DNA from: Typha latifolia
Lineage: Eukaryota > Streptophyta > Magnoliopsida > Poales > Typhaceae
Length of the DNA: 64,000 nucleotides
Direction of reading: 5' to 3'
Assembly (NCBI GenBank): GCA_019914945.1
Contig: CM034109.1
Span: 682,001-746,000 of the forward strand
Part shown: positions 1 through 11,400 of the stretch, one piece after another
Position numbering within the stretch: position 1 is the stretch's first letter
Layout of the letters: each line of letters opens with the position of its first letter
Notes under the pieces: generated by a model
What the model was told of the DNA's origin: nothing
Databases searched by the model: none
Seen by the model: only the letters and a program-made list of their open reading frames with translations
Program-made: the position numbers and the translations under genes

Positions 1-2000
1 TGCGAGGAAGTAAGAGTCGGAGAGAGATATACTTACTTGTATTCAAGCGGATTTCCCAAAATCTCCTCCCAAGTTTGAGGGAGAGAGAGAAAATTATATA
101 ATCTTTATGAATTTATAATTCACACCCTAAGTTTTCAGTATTTACAATTCAACTCTTATGTCTTGAGCTTTACTCTAGAAAATATTTTACACTGAATTAA
201 TTAATTATGGGTAGTGAAATGGTATATTCAAAAGTGATTCTCTTGAATAAGTACTGAGATATTATATTTTAGTAGAGTCGGCTTAATTGCCCGATCTATT
301 TATCGAAGATGATTAATCTCGTTGCTTAGTCTTATATTATATAAGCTCGTGACTAATAAAAATTTTAAAAAGACTATTTTAATTACCCGCTCCTCGGATT
401 GCATGGATAAAAATATTAAGTAATTATTTTACGTTCAACTTCTCTCTCTTTCTATGAAGATAAAATAGGCTACAAACAATCTAAAATTGATAAGTGTCCT
501 TTTTAATAAAAATAATTAAACAAATAATTAAGAAATTTTACATAGTTGAGCAATCCAATTGAAAAAAGAAAAAAATGAGGAGGTTTATATAAAAATGGGT
601 AATAAATCAGGGTTCCAATTGGTAACTATCTCCTATATTAAATGACAAATATTTCCATGTCTTTTCTTTTACATTGTCAACTCTCATCCAACTTTGGCTA
701 CCTCTTTATGGTTATTTCTATCTATCCATAGATCTTGTGTTGCTCAGGTGTGTCAAAAAAAAAGCTCAGCCACTTGATCATTTCTTGCTCATTTGAGCTC
801 AAATCTTTGAAAAGAGAGTCCAATAAAATGAGCAGAGAATGATCATTACTCAAAGGCCCAAGCCACTTGATCCTGACATTGTTACTATGTATCACATCAC
901 TACACAAACTTTTTTGAAAAAAGAAAAAAAAAACATAATCTAGAAAGCAAACACTGAAGAAATTTCTCCATGTTAAGAAATGATCATAAAATCCTGGGAC
1001 AGAGGAATCCGACAGCAAGAGTCCAATCCTTCTTCTCCACAATGTGGGGTAGTTTCACACCAAAAGAGAAACATTGGCAGGAGTGACCACCAGAACACAT
1101 GAAATGAATCACAAATTGGAGGTACAAAAGTATGAATGAGAGCTGAAGTAGTGAGCCAACAATGGCAATACCTTTTTGGAGCAATTCTTAATGAAGGAAT
1201 CAACTAACATTATGTGTCATTATCCCTTATTCATAGTCCTTGATTGATTTATTCTTTTGTAATTTAGAAATCCAATTATATACTTGTGATTAGACCAATA
1301 GGTCAACTAACATGCATAGTTAATGTTATCATTTGTAATAAGAAATTAGAAGGTAGGTTATGAAGTCAACTTGATAGGGCCAACTCTAAGATTCCAAGCA
1401 TCACCTTAGTCTTTGTTTTGATGGTCAATGCCCACAGGATCATAAGCTTGATAAGAAGTCATCCACTAAATATATAGCTGATAAATAGCGATAAAGAACA
1501 TAGAGAAACATAACTAGATGAGATCAACCATTGGATCACACCATATGGTTGTAGTAATCATTGTGATGACAATCCTCATGAAAGATTTTAACAGTACTTC
1601 CATATTCAGTAGATCTACTTAATCTCAAAACTTCCATTATGTTACATATTTTTACCTAGAAGATCATCACCATCAATTCAAATCAGATGGCTCTACCTAG
1701 AAGATCATCATCAGTTCCTTATTCAACAGAAGCATATAACTAGGTATGGGAACAGCAGTTGCTTTGGAAAAAAGAAATACTGATTGCATTATGACCGTCC
1801 ATTTAATGGAACCAAAATCTTACAGTTCAAATGAATTTGGTTAAAATAAAGAAGTTCCTCAGTCTTGGTCAGAAACCTCCAGCTGCCTTAAAACTAATGA
1901 ACCGAATAACTGATTACACATCTTTCTCCCTGGTCCTACAAATTAAAAGATCATGTTCCTGAAACAGAATTGATCAACACACCCCGTATAACTTTCGAAT
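1..2000. other. AT-rich intergenic spacer
   Basis: No gene was recognised here. The minus-strand ORFs around 720-1200 overlap each other in different frames, carry no motif I know and have no consistent splice sites. The stretch next to 2001 is probably the 3' UTR of the TRAP-beta gene, which ends at the TAA/TAG side near 2001. Confidence 0.6.
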
Positions 2001-5000
2001 TTAGCGTCTCTTCTTGCTTCCTTTTGCAGAGCCAGATTTTACCGGGCTTGCTACCAAATAAATGAACAGGCTGACCAAGGATAGAACAGAGACAAGTGCT
2101 CCATATTTTGCTACCAGCCTCTGCAAGCAGACAATTATGTTTAGCTTGATAGGCTCAAACAAGAGCAAAGGAAGTTTGGGCTCTGAAATTGATATATTAA
2201 CTTTCAAGGAGATGAAGATTTACCTTAGCCTGTGAATTTTTGAATTGAAAAGTATGCCAATTTTCCAAAAGGGGAATGTAAGAGCATACAAGTTAAATGT
2301 TAGAGTCAGTAAGGAACATAAAGCTTTGAAGTAAAATGTACGAGTGATGGTATACGGGTGACTCACCCATTCAAATTTCTTTTCAGGAGGCCTATCTGCA
2401 AGAATATCCAATGGAAGAACTGGTGTAGAATAAGCTTCCTATAACATAGAATCAACAAGGTTGAAACAAATAACTTTGAACACCAAAACATAATAGAAAG
2501 AAACCATGCAGCACTATGCAGAGTAGTAAAGGGAAGTAGGGAACTATAAGATAGTAAGCACAGGGCTTCAGAAGAATTAAACAGCTGCTTCATGGCTAAT
2601 GTTGTCTGATCTATTTATTGGTTGCACAAAGCTGATGGAATACACCATTCAGCAGTGAACCAGAAATTAAAGCTTGTAATCTCATATAGGCTAAATACTT
2701 GTAAATTTATTCTAAAAAGTCTACCTGAAGTGAAGCCTTGGTGGGAATACGAAACTTGATGCTTGCAGGGGAACCATGGAATATGCCCTTCACTTTGGAC
2801 TCCAAGACAAAGAAGTGAGAAGCAGTGGAACCACTAGAGGTAAAACAGCTCAATTTCATCAAAAGATTGTAAGAGAACAGATCAGAACACAACATGTACA
2901 TGTAGTAAAATAGGAGATACTCACGCATCGAGCCTTTCCCATGACTTGGTGGTGCTGCCAGAGACCAGATCGAATGTATCTTGCGACCAACTATCATCGT
3001 TAAGGTTCACGTCATATGCCGTCCTGGAAATGTTGTCAGTTTGGTAAAGGTGTGAGATATATAACATAAGGAACTTTTTTTTGTTTTCCTTTTCGCAGAA
3101 CATCACAACTTTTTCCAATTTGATCAGACAGTAAATGCATCATTGATAGATAAATTGGCACCAAGGAATTTAGCTTCAATTAAATGTTCTTAACTTATTA
3201 TTACAATTTGCCTTAGCAAGATAAGATATTATATTTTAGATAAAATCACTGATGTTTTCTCCAAATGTTCTGTTTGAGCATGTTACATGCAACAGATATA
3301 CTCACAACCAGAAAAAAAAAATCTACAGCAAGCTTTTATAACAGCACTGTACATCTTATACACATAAGTTCATAACTAGCATGGCTAGATATGACAAAAA
3401 TCAGAAGCAACTCTAAAGATTAGATAGAGTAATGAAGTTCTAACACCTACACAAAATTGCCCGATCATTCGTTAGACAAGCAACAAATCAAGCATAACAC
3501 TATGTTAACAGTTAATTGTCTCACAAAATAGGATCAAGCATCGCATACATATCCCGAAATTTTTAATATGATTCATGAATAGAATGATTGAAAGGTGTAG
3601 GATCAAGCACTCAAATATTGTTAGCGTGGACTTTCTGACATATGATACTTTCAAGTTTCTTGATGCAACTATCATGAGAAAACCTGTCTGTCCAAAAAGT
3701 AGTTTTAAACTAGTAGAGCAACCTGAAGAACTGCAGAACACAGATTGCATGTCGGAGCATCCACATAATAGACAATAATTGTTACTGTGAGGTAGTCGAT
3801 GAAATCTAAGTGGTGGTGCACAAAGCAAGAATTCCTTCAAGAGCACAACTTATCTACTCTTGAATTAACAGCACTACTCTGCAATTATGCTGAGTTTGGA
3901 TTTCAAAATAAAGATTACACAGTTAAAATAAAATTTAATTTATGCCTTAAAGTACAAGGTTGCAATTGCACTGAGAAGTGGGCAAACTGGTTACCTGCAT
4001 AATACTGCAGAAATGCAAAAGGCCCACTCTAGGTGGTTCACACATATCAGGTTGTCAAGGGGCAAAGCATACACTGGTTCCAAACTTCCAACCATATAAT
4101 TCCACTAGAGGTTAGTCACTATGGGCATCACTAGGTCTGTCAATTAGCAATCTAGTGAGAGTCAATGTCTAGGTTACTAGAACCAATTTAACTTAATTAT
4201 ACTAACCCAAAAGTCTAATTATGGACAATCATTTTGTTGTTATAATTGATGATACCAACAAATAAAGAAGCAAGTATGACGGTAAAGAAACAATAGAAGA
4301 AAGCACAATCCAACAGAAGAGGGGATGCAACAGCTTGAGAGCCACGCTTCCCGATTGGTCTATTACCTATGCAAGTTTGGTCTAGGAACAGTGTCAAATA
4401 GGAGGAGTACAATTTGATTTTCTAAATTCAGGGTATTCCAATTTTGGATATCTGAAACCACATATTACATCAAACACATAGAAAGTCTTCAAGCTATTTT
4501 ATGCCAGAAAAAAGAAGAAGAGAAAAAGCTACGGCCAAGAAAATATCCATAAATAGAACATCTTATGTTCAAGTTCCTATAATCGTTAGAGAAATGGTGA
4601 TCGCTAAGAAATGGATACATTATCCTCGGACCCAAATTACTAGACTACACACTTAACTCATTACTGTTATCAAGATCCAGCAGTGAATCACCGAAGTTGA
4701 ACTACAATTTTTAATAAATTGATTCCTTTCCTATTGAGTGGCAAGAAATATCACAGATAAATGGATCAACAGTAGAATAAAAGGTCACGCAGTAATTCAG
4801 AATAATAAAAGAAAATCTATCATTATATCTTCATAATTTGATTTAAATGAAAGACAGAACAGATCATAGCAACTCGATCAACAGAATCGGGGCAGGAAAA
4901 GAAAGCCATAAGGGGAAACGTACGCGGATCCCTGGTTGTAAAGATCGATCGAGACGGAGACCCTCTCGGCGCCGGACTTGAGCCTGGAGAGACTTACCTT

Positions 5001-5114
5001 CTTGTGCGCCACCATGAAGGGAGAATCGGAGCTCGCCGTCGCCGGCGAGTCGAGGAATAGAGAGGAGAAGAAGAGGAAGAGGAGGAGGAGGGATCCCCAG
5101 CTCTTGGTCGCCAT
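2001..5114 (-). CDS. TRAPB: Translocon-associated protein subunit beta (TRAP-beta/SSR2), 198 aa, six coding exons
   Basis: Single-pass ER membrane subunit of the TRAP complex that sits beside the Sec61 channel during protein translocation. Coding exons in gene order: 4924-5114, 2925-3023, 2725-2833, 2367-2438, 2224-2229, 2001-2120. All introns are GT..AG, the phases join, and the total is 597 nt. Residues 1-27 look like a signal peptide (hydrophobic core LLLLFLFFSSLF, cleavage near ATA/SS). The lumenal part reads VSIDLYNQGSA, YDVNLNDDSW and LDAGSTASHFFVLESKV, typical of the family. The membrane helix is about residues 166-184. The tail ends in KKRR, which fits a dilysine ER-retention signal. 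Length matches plant orthologues (about 190-200 aa). Exon 5 is only 6 nt and encodes Ala-Lys, restoring the family motif W-AK-RL. The start is the only Met before the signal peptide. Neighbouring genes are functionally unrelated. Confidence 0.93.
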
Positions 5115-6884
5115 GGCTAGGGTTTCAAAGTTCTTTCTTGCTTGGATCTCGAACCAGAGGGACGAAGTGAGACTTTGAGAAAAATTCTACTGTACTACTC
5201 TCACCGTCCTAAAACTAAAAAGAGAATTGATTGGTTCATCGAACTGGGACCCAGGGTGGAATGGATTCGATTGGTTAGTTAGATTGGGACCCATTTGGTA
5301 CTATTCTTTTTTTTTCTTTGTTTTCCACCCCTATTTAATTGGTATTATTTTAATTTTAAAATTTTAAGATATTTCCATATAACCACTGAATTTTTTGAGA
5401 TCTCACTTTATTCCCCTATGATTATATTTAAACTAAAAATAATATTTTTTTTATTATATTTGATCAATCTACAAACAGCTAGTTATCTGAAGATAAAGTT
5501 ATAAATAATTAGATAAGTTTTACATTAAAAATATTATTTTCAAAAATTTGACACGTAGATTGATCAAATATGTTTAGTTTATATATAGCATAAATGAGTA
5601 AAATAATAGAAATAAAATTATAAATTGTGAAGTGAATTTATATCTAACCAGATAAGATAATTATAATTTTCTCTTTTTTTAATATAATAATTGTGAATAA
5701 AATTAATCAGCCCTTAAATTTTAAGATGCCAACCAGTTGCTATAATTTTAACTAATCATAGTTAAAACTAAATTTAGATTATAAAAATAATTATTAGACC
5801 CTTCCATAAATTATTTGAAATGATTTAGAAACTATCTAATATTAGTCAAATCATAGTACAAGGAAAAGAATATCTTCATGAGTAATAAATGTTTTACATT
5901 CTAAAATTCAAAGCAAGGATATTTTAATTATTTTTAACTATTATTAATTATATTGTGTTAAAAACTAATAATAATGATAATTCTAAAGGACTTGGGTGGC
6001 AATTGTTATATTTTGAAAAGCAGTGCCAATTATGATATTTGAGAAGATTTTTAGTGGGACTTACTTAAAACCCTTTTTTTATTTTAATTTTTTTGCATAA
6101 CATCTTATGTTTTAGTGATTTATAGTTAACACACCATTTTTGAGTTTTTTTGTAGTTTATATTTTTTTTTGTAATTGAATTTAAAAAAATATGAGTTAAA
6201 TAGATTTTATGTTAGAAAGTTTTAGTAGTTTGAATTAAAAAAAAATTTGCCTTTTGAAATTTTATTGCATCACCTAATCTCTCTCTTTCTTTCAATTCCC
6301 ATTTATTCAATAGAAGCATAATTTTAAAATTCATTTTACCATCTCTATTAATTATGTTTATAGTTGCAATTTAGCCATAAAAGAAAAGTTTAAAGTGGTA
6401 AAATGCATTTAATCTAAATATTATTTAGTAGTGAAAAGATGGAGCACTGTTGATTCTTAGAGAGATTGACATATTTAAAAATAAATAAAAAAATATAGTA
6501 TAATTGTCATTTAACTTTTAAATTGAAATGTAGCTCTCCCAATGGTGTTTCCTTGCATCAATTAATTTCCAAAGAACAAAGACAGACATATTAAATATCA
6601 ATGAGAGAATCTATTTATAGTTATATATAAAGAGGTTGCTTCTAAAACAAATATACCTGAGAGTTTGCCATTGTGAAGTATACAAGATATGTAGCTTCTA
6701 ATTTCTCTTAACACAATATAGCAATTGAATTATAAATCACAAGAGCTGGAATCTGGAAGCATGAATGAATCTTCTAGCCATGTTTATGTGAACTTTCAAG
6801 CAAAAAATATGTCTACTAAAAACTTGATTACTTAATAACAAAAGATTTTGAAAAAAAAATTGTGCCTCGTGATGATAATACTCA
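5115..6884. other. 5' flank of TRAP-beta and AT-rich spacer
   Basis: About 5115-5180 is the likely 5' UTR of the TRAP-beta gene. Beyond that lies very AT-rich DNA with long A and T runs and no coding signal. It contains no recognisable repeat boundary that I could fix. Confidence 0.5.
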
Positions 6885-7028
6885 TCAGGAGCAACACGAG
6901 CAGCGATAGACCGCGACCGTCCTTCTGGGCGGCTGGCAGATGAGGAGAAGAACCATCGCAACCACCACAGCCACCGCAATGCTGATTAGAGGGAGATCAT
7001 GATCAAACGAATAACAAAATTTTCCCAT
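6885..7028 (-). CDS. Candidate small membrane protein, 47 aa, unrecognised family
   Basis: An intact 47-codon ORF, too short for usual ORF cut-offs. It begins MGKFCYSFDHDLPL, continues with a strongly hydrophobic stretch (about residues 13-31, ISIAVAVVVAMVLLLI), and ends in a short tail with PPRR and a Cys cluster (YRCSCCS). This predicts a single-pass membrane microprotein whose tail Cys residues could be lipidated or paired; that is inference. Support: it is an island of much higher GC in a very AT-rich spacer; its ATG is the first one downstream of a TATATAAAAG box at 7078-7087 on the same strand; a CCAAT-type box and an ACGT-core motif lie near 7145-7170. A longer ORF in another frame (6737-6979) overlaps it but starts inside and runs into AT-rich sequence. 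I do not recognise the family and cannot exclude a chance ORF. Confidence 0.5.
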   Translation of the reverse strand: MGKFCYSFDHDLPLISIAVAVVVAMVLLLICQPPRRTVAVYRCSCCS

Positions 7029-7077
7029 CTCTTTCCTCTCCTTGCGAAAAAATGGCTAGTTATTTTCAGAATAGAAG

Positions 7078-7087
7078 CTTTTATATA
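7078..7087 (-). promoter_or_regulatory. TATA box of the small-membrane-protein candidate
   Basis: Reads TATATAAAAG on the minus strand, 50 nt before the ATG at 7028. This places transcription start near 7050 and gives a short 5' UTR. Upstream on the same strand are a CCAAT-type element and an ACGT core. Assignment as a promoter is inference. Confidence 0.45.
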
Positions 7088-7199
7088 TTGATCAAGAGGC
7101 TCCAAGGAGTGCACTTTCTCCTATCTCTAATTCATAAGATCAGCCAATCGGTGATCGACACGTAGGATTTCTGGTTTAGGGTTAAAGGGACCATGACTT

Positions 7200-8036
7200 C
7201 ATGGAACAGTTAAGTTGGCCATGTGATGTGCTCCCATGCATTAAATGTCTCAATGTCAAAATTTGCTGAAGTTGACAAAAAAAAGAGAAAATCTTTCAGA
7301 GATTTGATGTAACTTGAACATACACTAGAGAATTTATTTCCAACAACCCGAGAATGTGGTGTTTGTAGAGTTGGAAAGATATGCAACTCATGTATGGCAA
7401 TTGATGATAAAGTCAAAAGGAAGAATTCACTCTAAATTGTATAGGTATGTAGAAGAAATTGTTAACAGTTCAATATATATGATGGGGACCAAAACAACTA
7501 CTTGTGGAGCAAAATCTGACAACAGAATCTTTAGATCTATCTTTTGGTGCACATTTTACAATTCACTGTGAACTCATCAAACATGACACTGTACAATTTT
7601 GTTGGAAAATTTCCAGAAGTCATAGCCCAATGAATTTTTTGCAAAGAGATCTGCCCATTAGCTTCATACCTGCAGTTCCAATTAATTATCATTGCAAAGA
7701 AACTGGTCAAGTTTCTGATACTGTACTTATGCTATATGTGTTTGTATTGACATGAATTTGGGCCAAAAAAAAAAAAAATTCTAAGAATCTGTCTGTGAAT
7801 CAGAGAAATTCTTTTGATTGATGAACCACGGTATAGCGGAAGCTTCATGATGTGCCGAAGATATGTTCCTTTCTTCTTCTTCTTTTCCTTCCTTTTACCA
7901 CAATGACGACAAAAATGAGGATTGTAAGGGTCATATAGGAATACACAAGTAATTATACACAAAAACTGCATTTGAGAGGACTGGAGAGCTTTAAAGCTGG
8001 TTGCAGATGCCAATATTGACAGCTGATAACAAATTT
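7200..8036. other. Spacer, probable 3' UTR end of the BAR-domain gene
   Basis: No protein-coding feature recognised. A good minus-strand acceptor (TGCAG before 8037) suggests a 3'-UTR exon of the upstream BAR gene beginning at 8037, spliced from a donor at 8438 just after the stop codon. The far end of that exon is not determined. Confidence 0.35.
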
Positions 8037-8440
8037 CCTGCACAAGAAGCAGAAGCAGTTAGTTGCTGGCCAAAATATGATCCGTATAACAAGGTTTGTT
8101 GAGGCTAATTGTTTAGGGTATGTATTGATCAATAGCGGCTTTGTCAAAACAGTATGTTCAGCAATGTCTTAGTATTAGGAAGTCAATCTATATATTTATA
8201 AAAGGCTGGCCTTTAAAGTATTTGAAGAACACAGCTATCCTACTTGACAATTACAAGCATGTACAAGCACATTAAATCTTTTCCTTTTTTCTTGCGATAT
8301 ATGCATGAGACTAATAATTACTTATCTGTCAAACTTTTCCAATATACTAGAGTTGCAGACAATTTCTGTCAACCAGAGGTGAACCAAGTAATATATGAAC
8401 AATAGCGATATATAAGAGGTGCTTTAGCAACATGTTACCT
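8037..8440 (-). other. Possible 3'-UTR intron of the BAR-domain gene
   Basis: One nucleotide after the stop codon (8441-8443) there is a good donor, AAG/GTAACA, with GT at 8437-8438. A pyrimidine-rich acceptor ends at 8038, so the downstream UTR exon would start at 8037. This is splice-site reading only; no transcript evidence is available. Confidence 0.4.
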
Positions 8441-11400
8441 TTAGTCCTTGTGTCTTTCTGTAGTTGATTCTGAAGCTCTTGGAAGATTTGTTAGAGATAT
8501 AGGTGTTAGTGGTGGTGAAGCAATTTGATCATTGGTCTCTGGATTATGAGGAGCCTCCAATAACTTAGCAGCAGTAAACACTGCCATTCTTTGACTACTT
8601 GAGGGTATGGAATAACTGCGAGTCATCGAAACCGGTGGTGCTGGCAGTGGTGAAGCTGTATATGGCAAAGCTGGTGACACTTTGCTTGTTGTGACAAGCA
8701 CCTGTCGTCTGGAAATCAAAGGACCAGAATAGCCAACCAAATTAGATGGTCTTGTGGGTTCTAAGTTGACTGGAGGTCTAGGGAGCTCATGAAGTTCACT
8801 AATTTTGGGTGATGAAATAGGGCGCCGTAATGGCTTGGAGGAGGCTTGAGACACGGATGATTGCGAGGCAGGAACACGTGGTGTTGCAGAGACTACCCGG
8901 TGATAATCCATAGTGGGTCTGTGGTCAGTGATAGAAAACATTGGCTTGCCTGACCATGTTTTGCTTGGAATTGGTCCAGAGAAAGCATCTCTTTTAAATT
9001 TTTTTAAATCAGAAGCAGCTTGTGGATAAGGTAGTGGTGGAGATTGTCTATCCGCATGGGAAGGCACGCTATTGAGGCCACCAACAATGTTGCTGTCCTT
9101 AAAATTCAATGGAGAGGAATGCCATAAATTTGTTGATCCACCACCCTTGCTTTCAAGACGACCTGAATAATAGGTGCTATTGGCGCCTGTCGAAGCTGAG
9201 TTCTTGTCGTCAACTGGAGTAGGCAGTATGTAGGAGTAAGATTTTCTTGTAGATGGTGTTTGCATTTGTCTTTTCTCAGATGGCTCAAATTTGGTATCAG
9301 GAAATATAGGTGTTGATTGACTAAAAACCCCAGGTTTCACTTTCAGAGTAAAGAAATCTGCTTGGCTTTTGTCAGCATTTTCCTGCATGAGCAGAATAGA
9401 ATGACTAACATTACTTGTTAGGCTAATACTACAAGTTAAAGTTATAGGAACTATCATATAAACATTTACATTAAAAGACAGAGAAAAGTACGTTCTGGAA
9501 TTTAAAAAACTGATCTAAGACACTGGATTTAGATCTAATGGCTAGAAGCATTAGATAGCTAAAATTTTAGTTATCTAAAACTAGTATCTAGCTTTAGATT
9601 AAATGTTAATACGAATATTTTTAACAATATACTGTTTATCTATTTTTCACTCAAATAAGCATGCAATTCAATGCACAGGGGCACTGCACAACTATGAATT
9701 AGTGTGGTTAAAAGATCCTTGAATATTTTAAATAGGGATTAAAAACTATAGCCATTTCCTTAGATAGATATTTCTTCAATATTCTAGACTATCATCTTCC
9801 AATTTTATGAAATTTCTTTTCACTTTATTGTGATGACTGATGAGAGTGATCCTATTTTAGTTGATTGACCCAATGATTGAACTAGCAACTTATTTGACCC
9901 AATTACTTTTCTGGTTCATTGAAGACCAAAGTTTAATTATTGCCTCCCAATAAAGGCTAACCTGCTAAAATTGCATTATTACCAGCTAATATATAACTAA
10001 TAATTATAACCCACAAGAAGAATAAAGTGGATATGTTGTGTAAGATTGTTGTTTGCAAGATCAAACTGGCAAAAAATTTAAAACTTTTGAATGATTGAAT
10101 TTCATGCTATCATGCAAAATTACTAATGAGCAAGTAGTTGATGGACAAATAGTTGAACCTCATTCAGAAGATATTGTGATGATGATATAACAATTAAATC
10201 CCACTGTATCCTCCATATCCAACGCAATAATGTTGCATTAGAAAAAATGCTAAAGGACTTCACCTGTTTATGTTCCTTAAGTGATTCTGGGGCAATTGTG
10301 TGATTTACTAGATCCACCTGCATGTAAACCAAAGAACAATATTACTTAACACATTAAACTGGCTGATAATAAGTGTAATAGGTATTATGCGATAAAAGAT
10401 AACACCCAAATCCCAAAGAAGAAGGCCTCTAATGATCACAAAAGTTGCTAATCAAGATTCAGACTTTAAGTTGATACTAGGTCAAACTCATATGACAATC
10501 TGGTGCAATTCCTCTTCAAAAAGTGGTATCATCCGTAAATACTGTCCTATTAGGGGCTTAATACTATGAGTGCCAAATGGTGATGTGGGGCATATGCCAG
10601 AACATATGCTTTCTTGAGAACCTACAGGAAGCTCCTCTCTCTAGAATCCTTGAGATACAAAAATTGAATATGGTAGTAGTCTTTGGTTTCACAGGTTCTT
10701 GGACACTGAAGAATTGATATCCAGCACTATTTTTCATTGAACCATACTTAGCCAAGGAGATGCTTAGAGTGAGTTATTAGGCCATAGCATCTATAAATTT
10801 AAAATATGCTTCTTGAAAAAGGTCATAGGATGTCTAAAGAAACTGAAAGCAATAGCTGCAGGGAAACAAGTCAGCTATTTATCTCACTAGTTTCTTCTTT
10901 CTAAATTTTCTGTGCCTCCTAATTCTGAAAGATTGGGACAAAAGCTATAAAGAATCTTCTGAAAATTGGTTAAATTTGGGTCGTCCCTGCCTTATTTTTC
11001 TCTCTTTCCACTTAATTAAGTAGATTCTCTACTCTGTTCCTCCTTTCTTTCCGGATTTCTTTCTTCCGCTGATAATCTTTCTTTGCAATGTAGGTCATAT
11101 GCAAGATAAGCATTTAGACAACCACTTCAGCACCCATATAAGACAATTGATAAATCAAATCTGAATTTCATTTTTCAAACTACGCGAGAGACGTGAAAAT
11201 TTTCTAGCATAACATATTTCTGCATAAAAGCGCTACATCACAGACCACTACTTTTTAGGGATATTATTGAAAAGCCTTAATCCCTTACATACTTCTACTG
11301 GAAACAATATACACACTGATTGCAATATGAAATGATAAGTTTAAAGATTTAATCTTTATGCTTATTTCAAACTGACGTTATTTTGTTAATCTAAATAACA

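Noticed and set aside
722..1203. Overlapping minus-strand ORFs of 66-106 codons
   Set aside because: Three frames are open over the same AT-rich stretch, none has a motif I recognise, and no splice sites link them to a known gene.
6737..6979. 80-codon minus-strand ORF starting MRWLWWLRWFF
   Set aside because: It overlaps the better 47-codon frame, starts inside it, and its second half is AT-rich filler. The TATA position fits the other frame.
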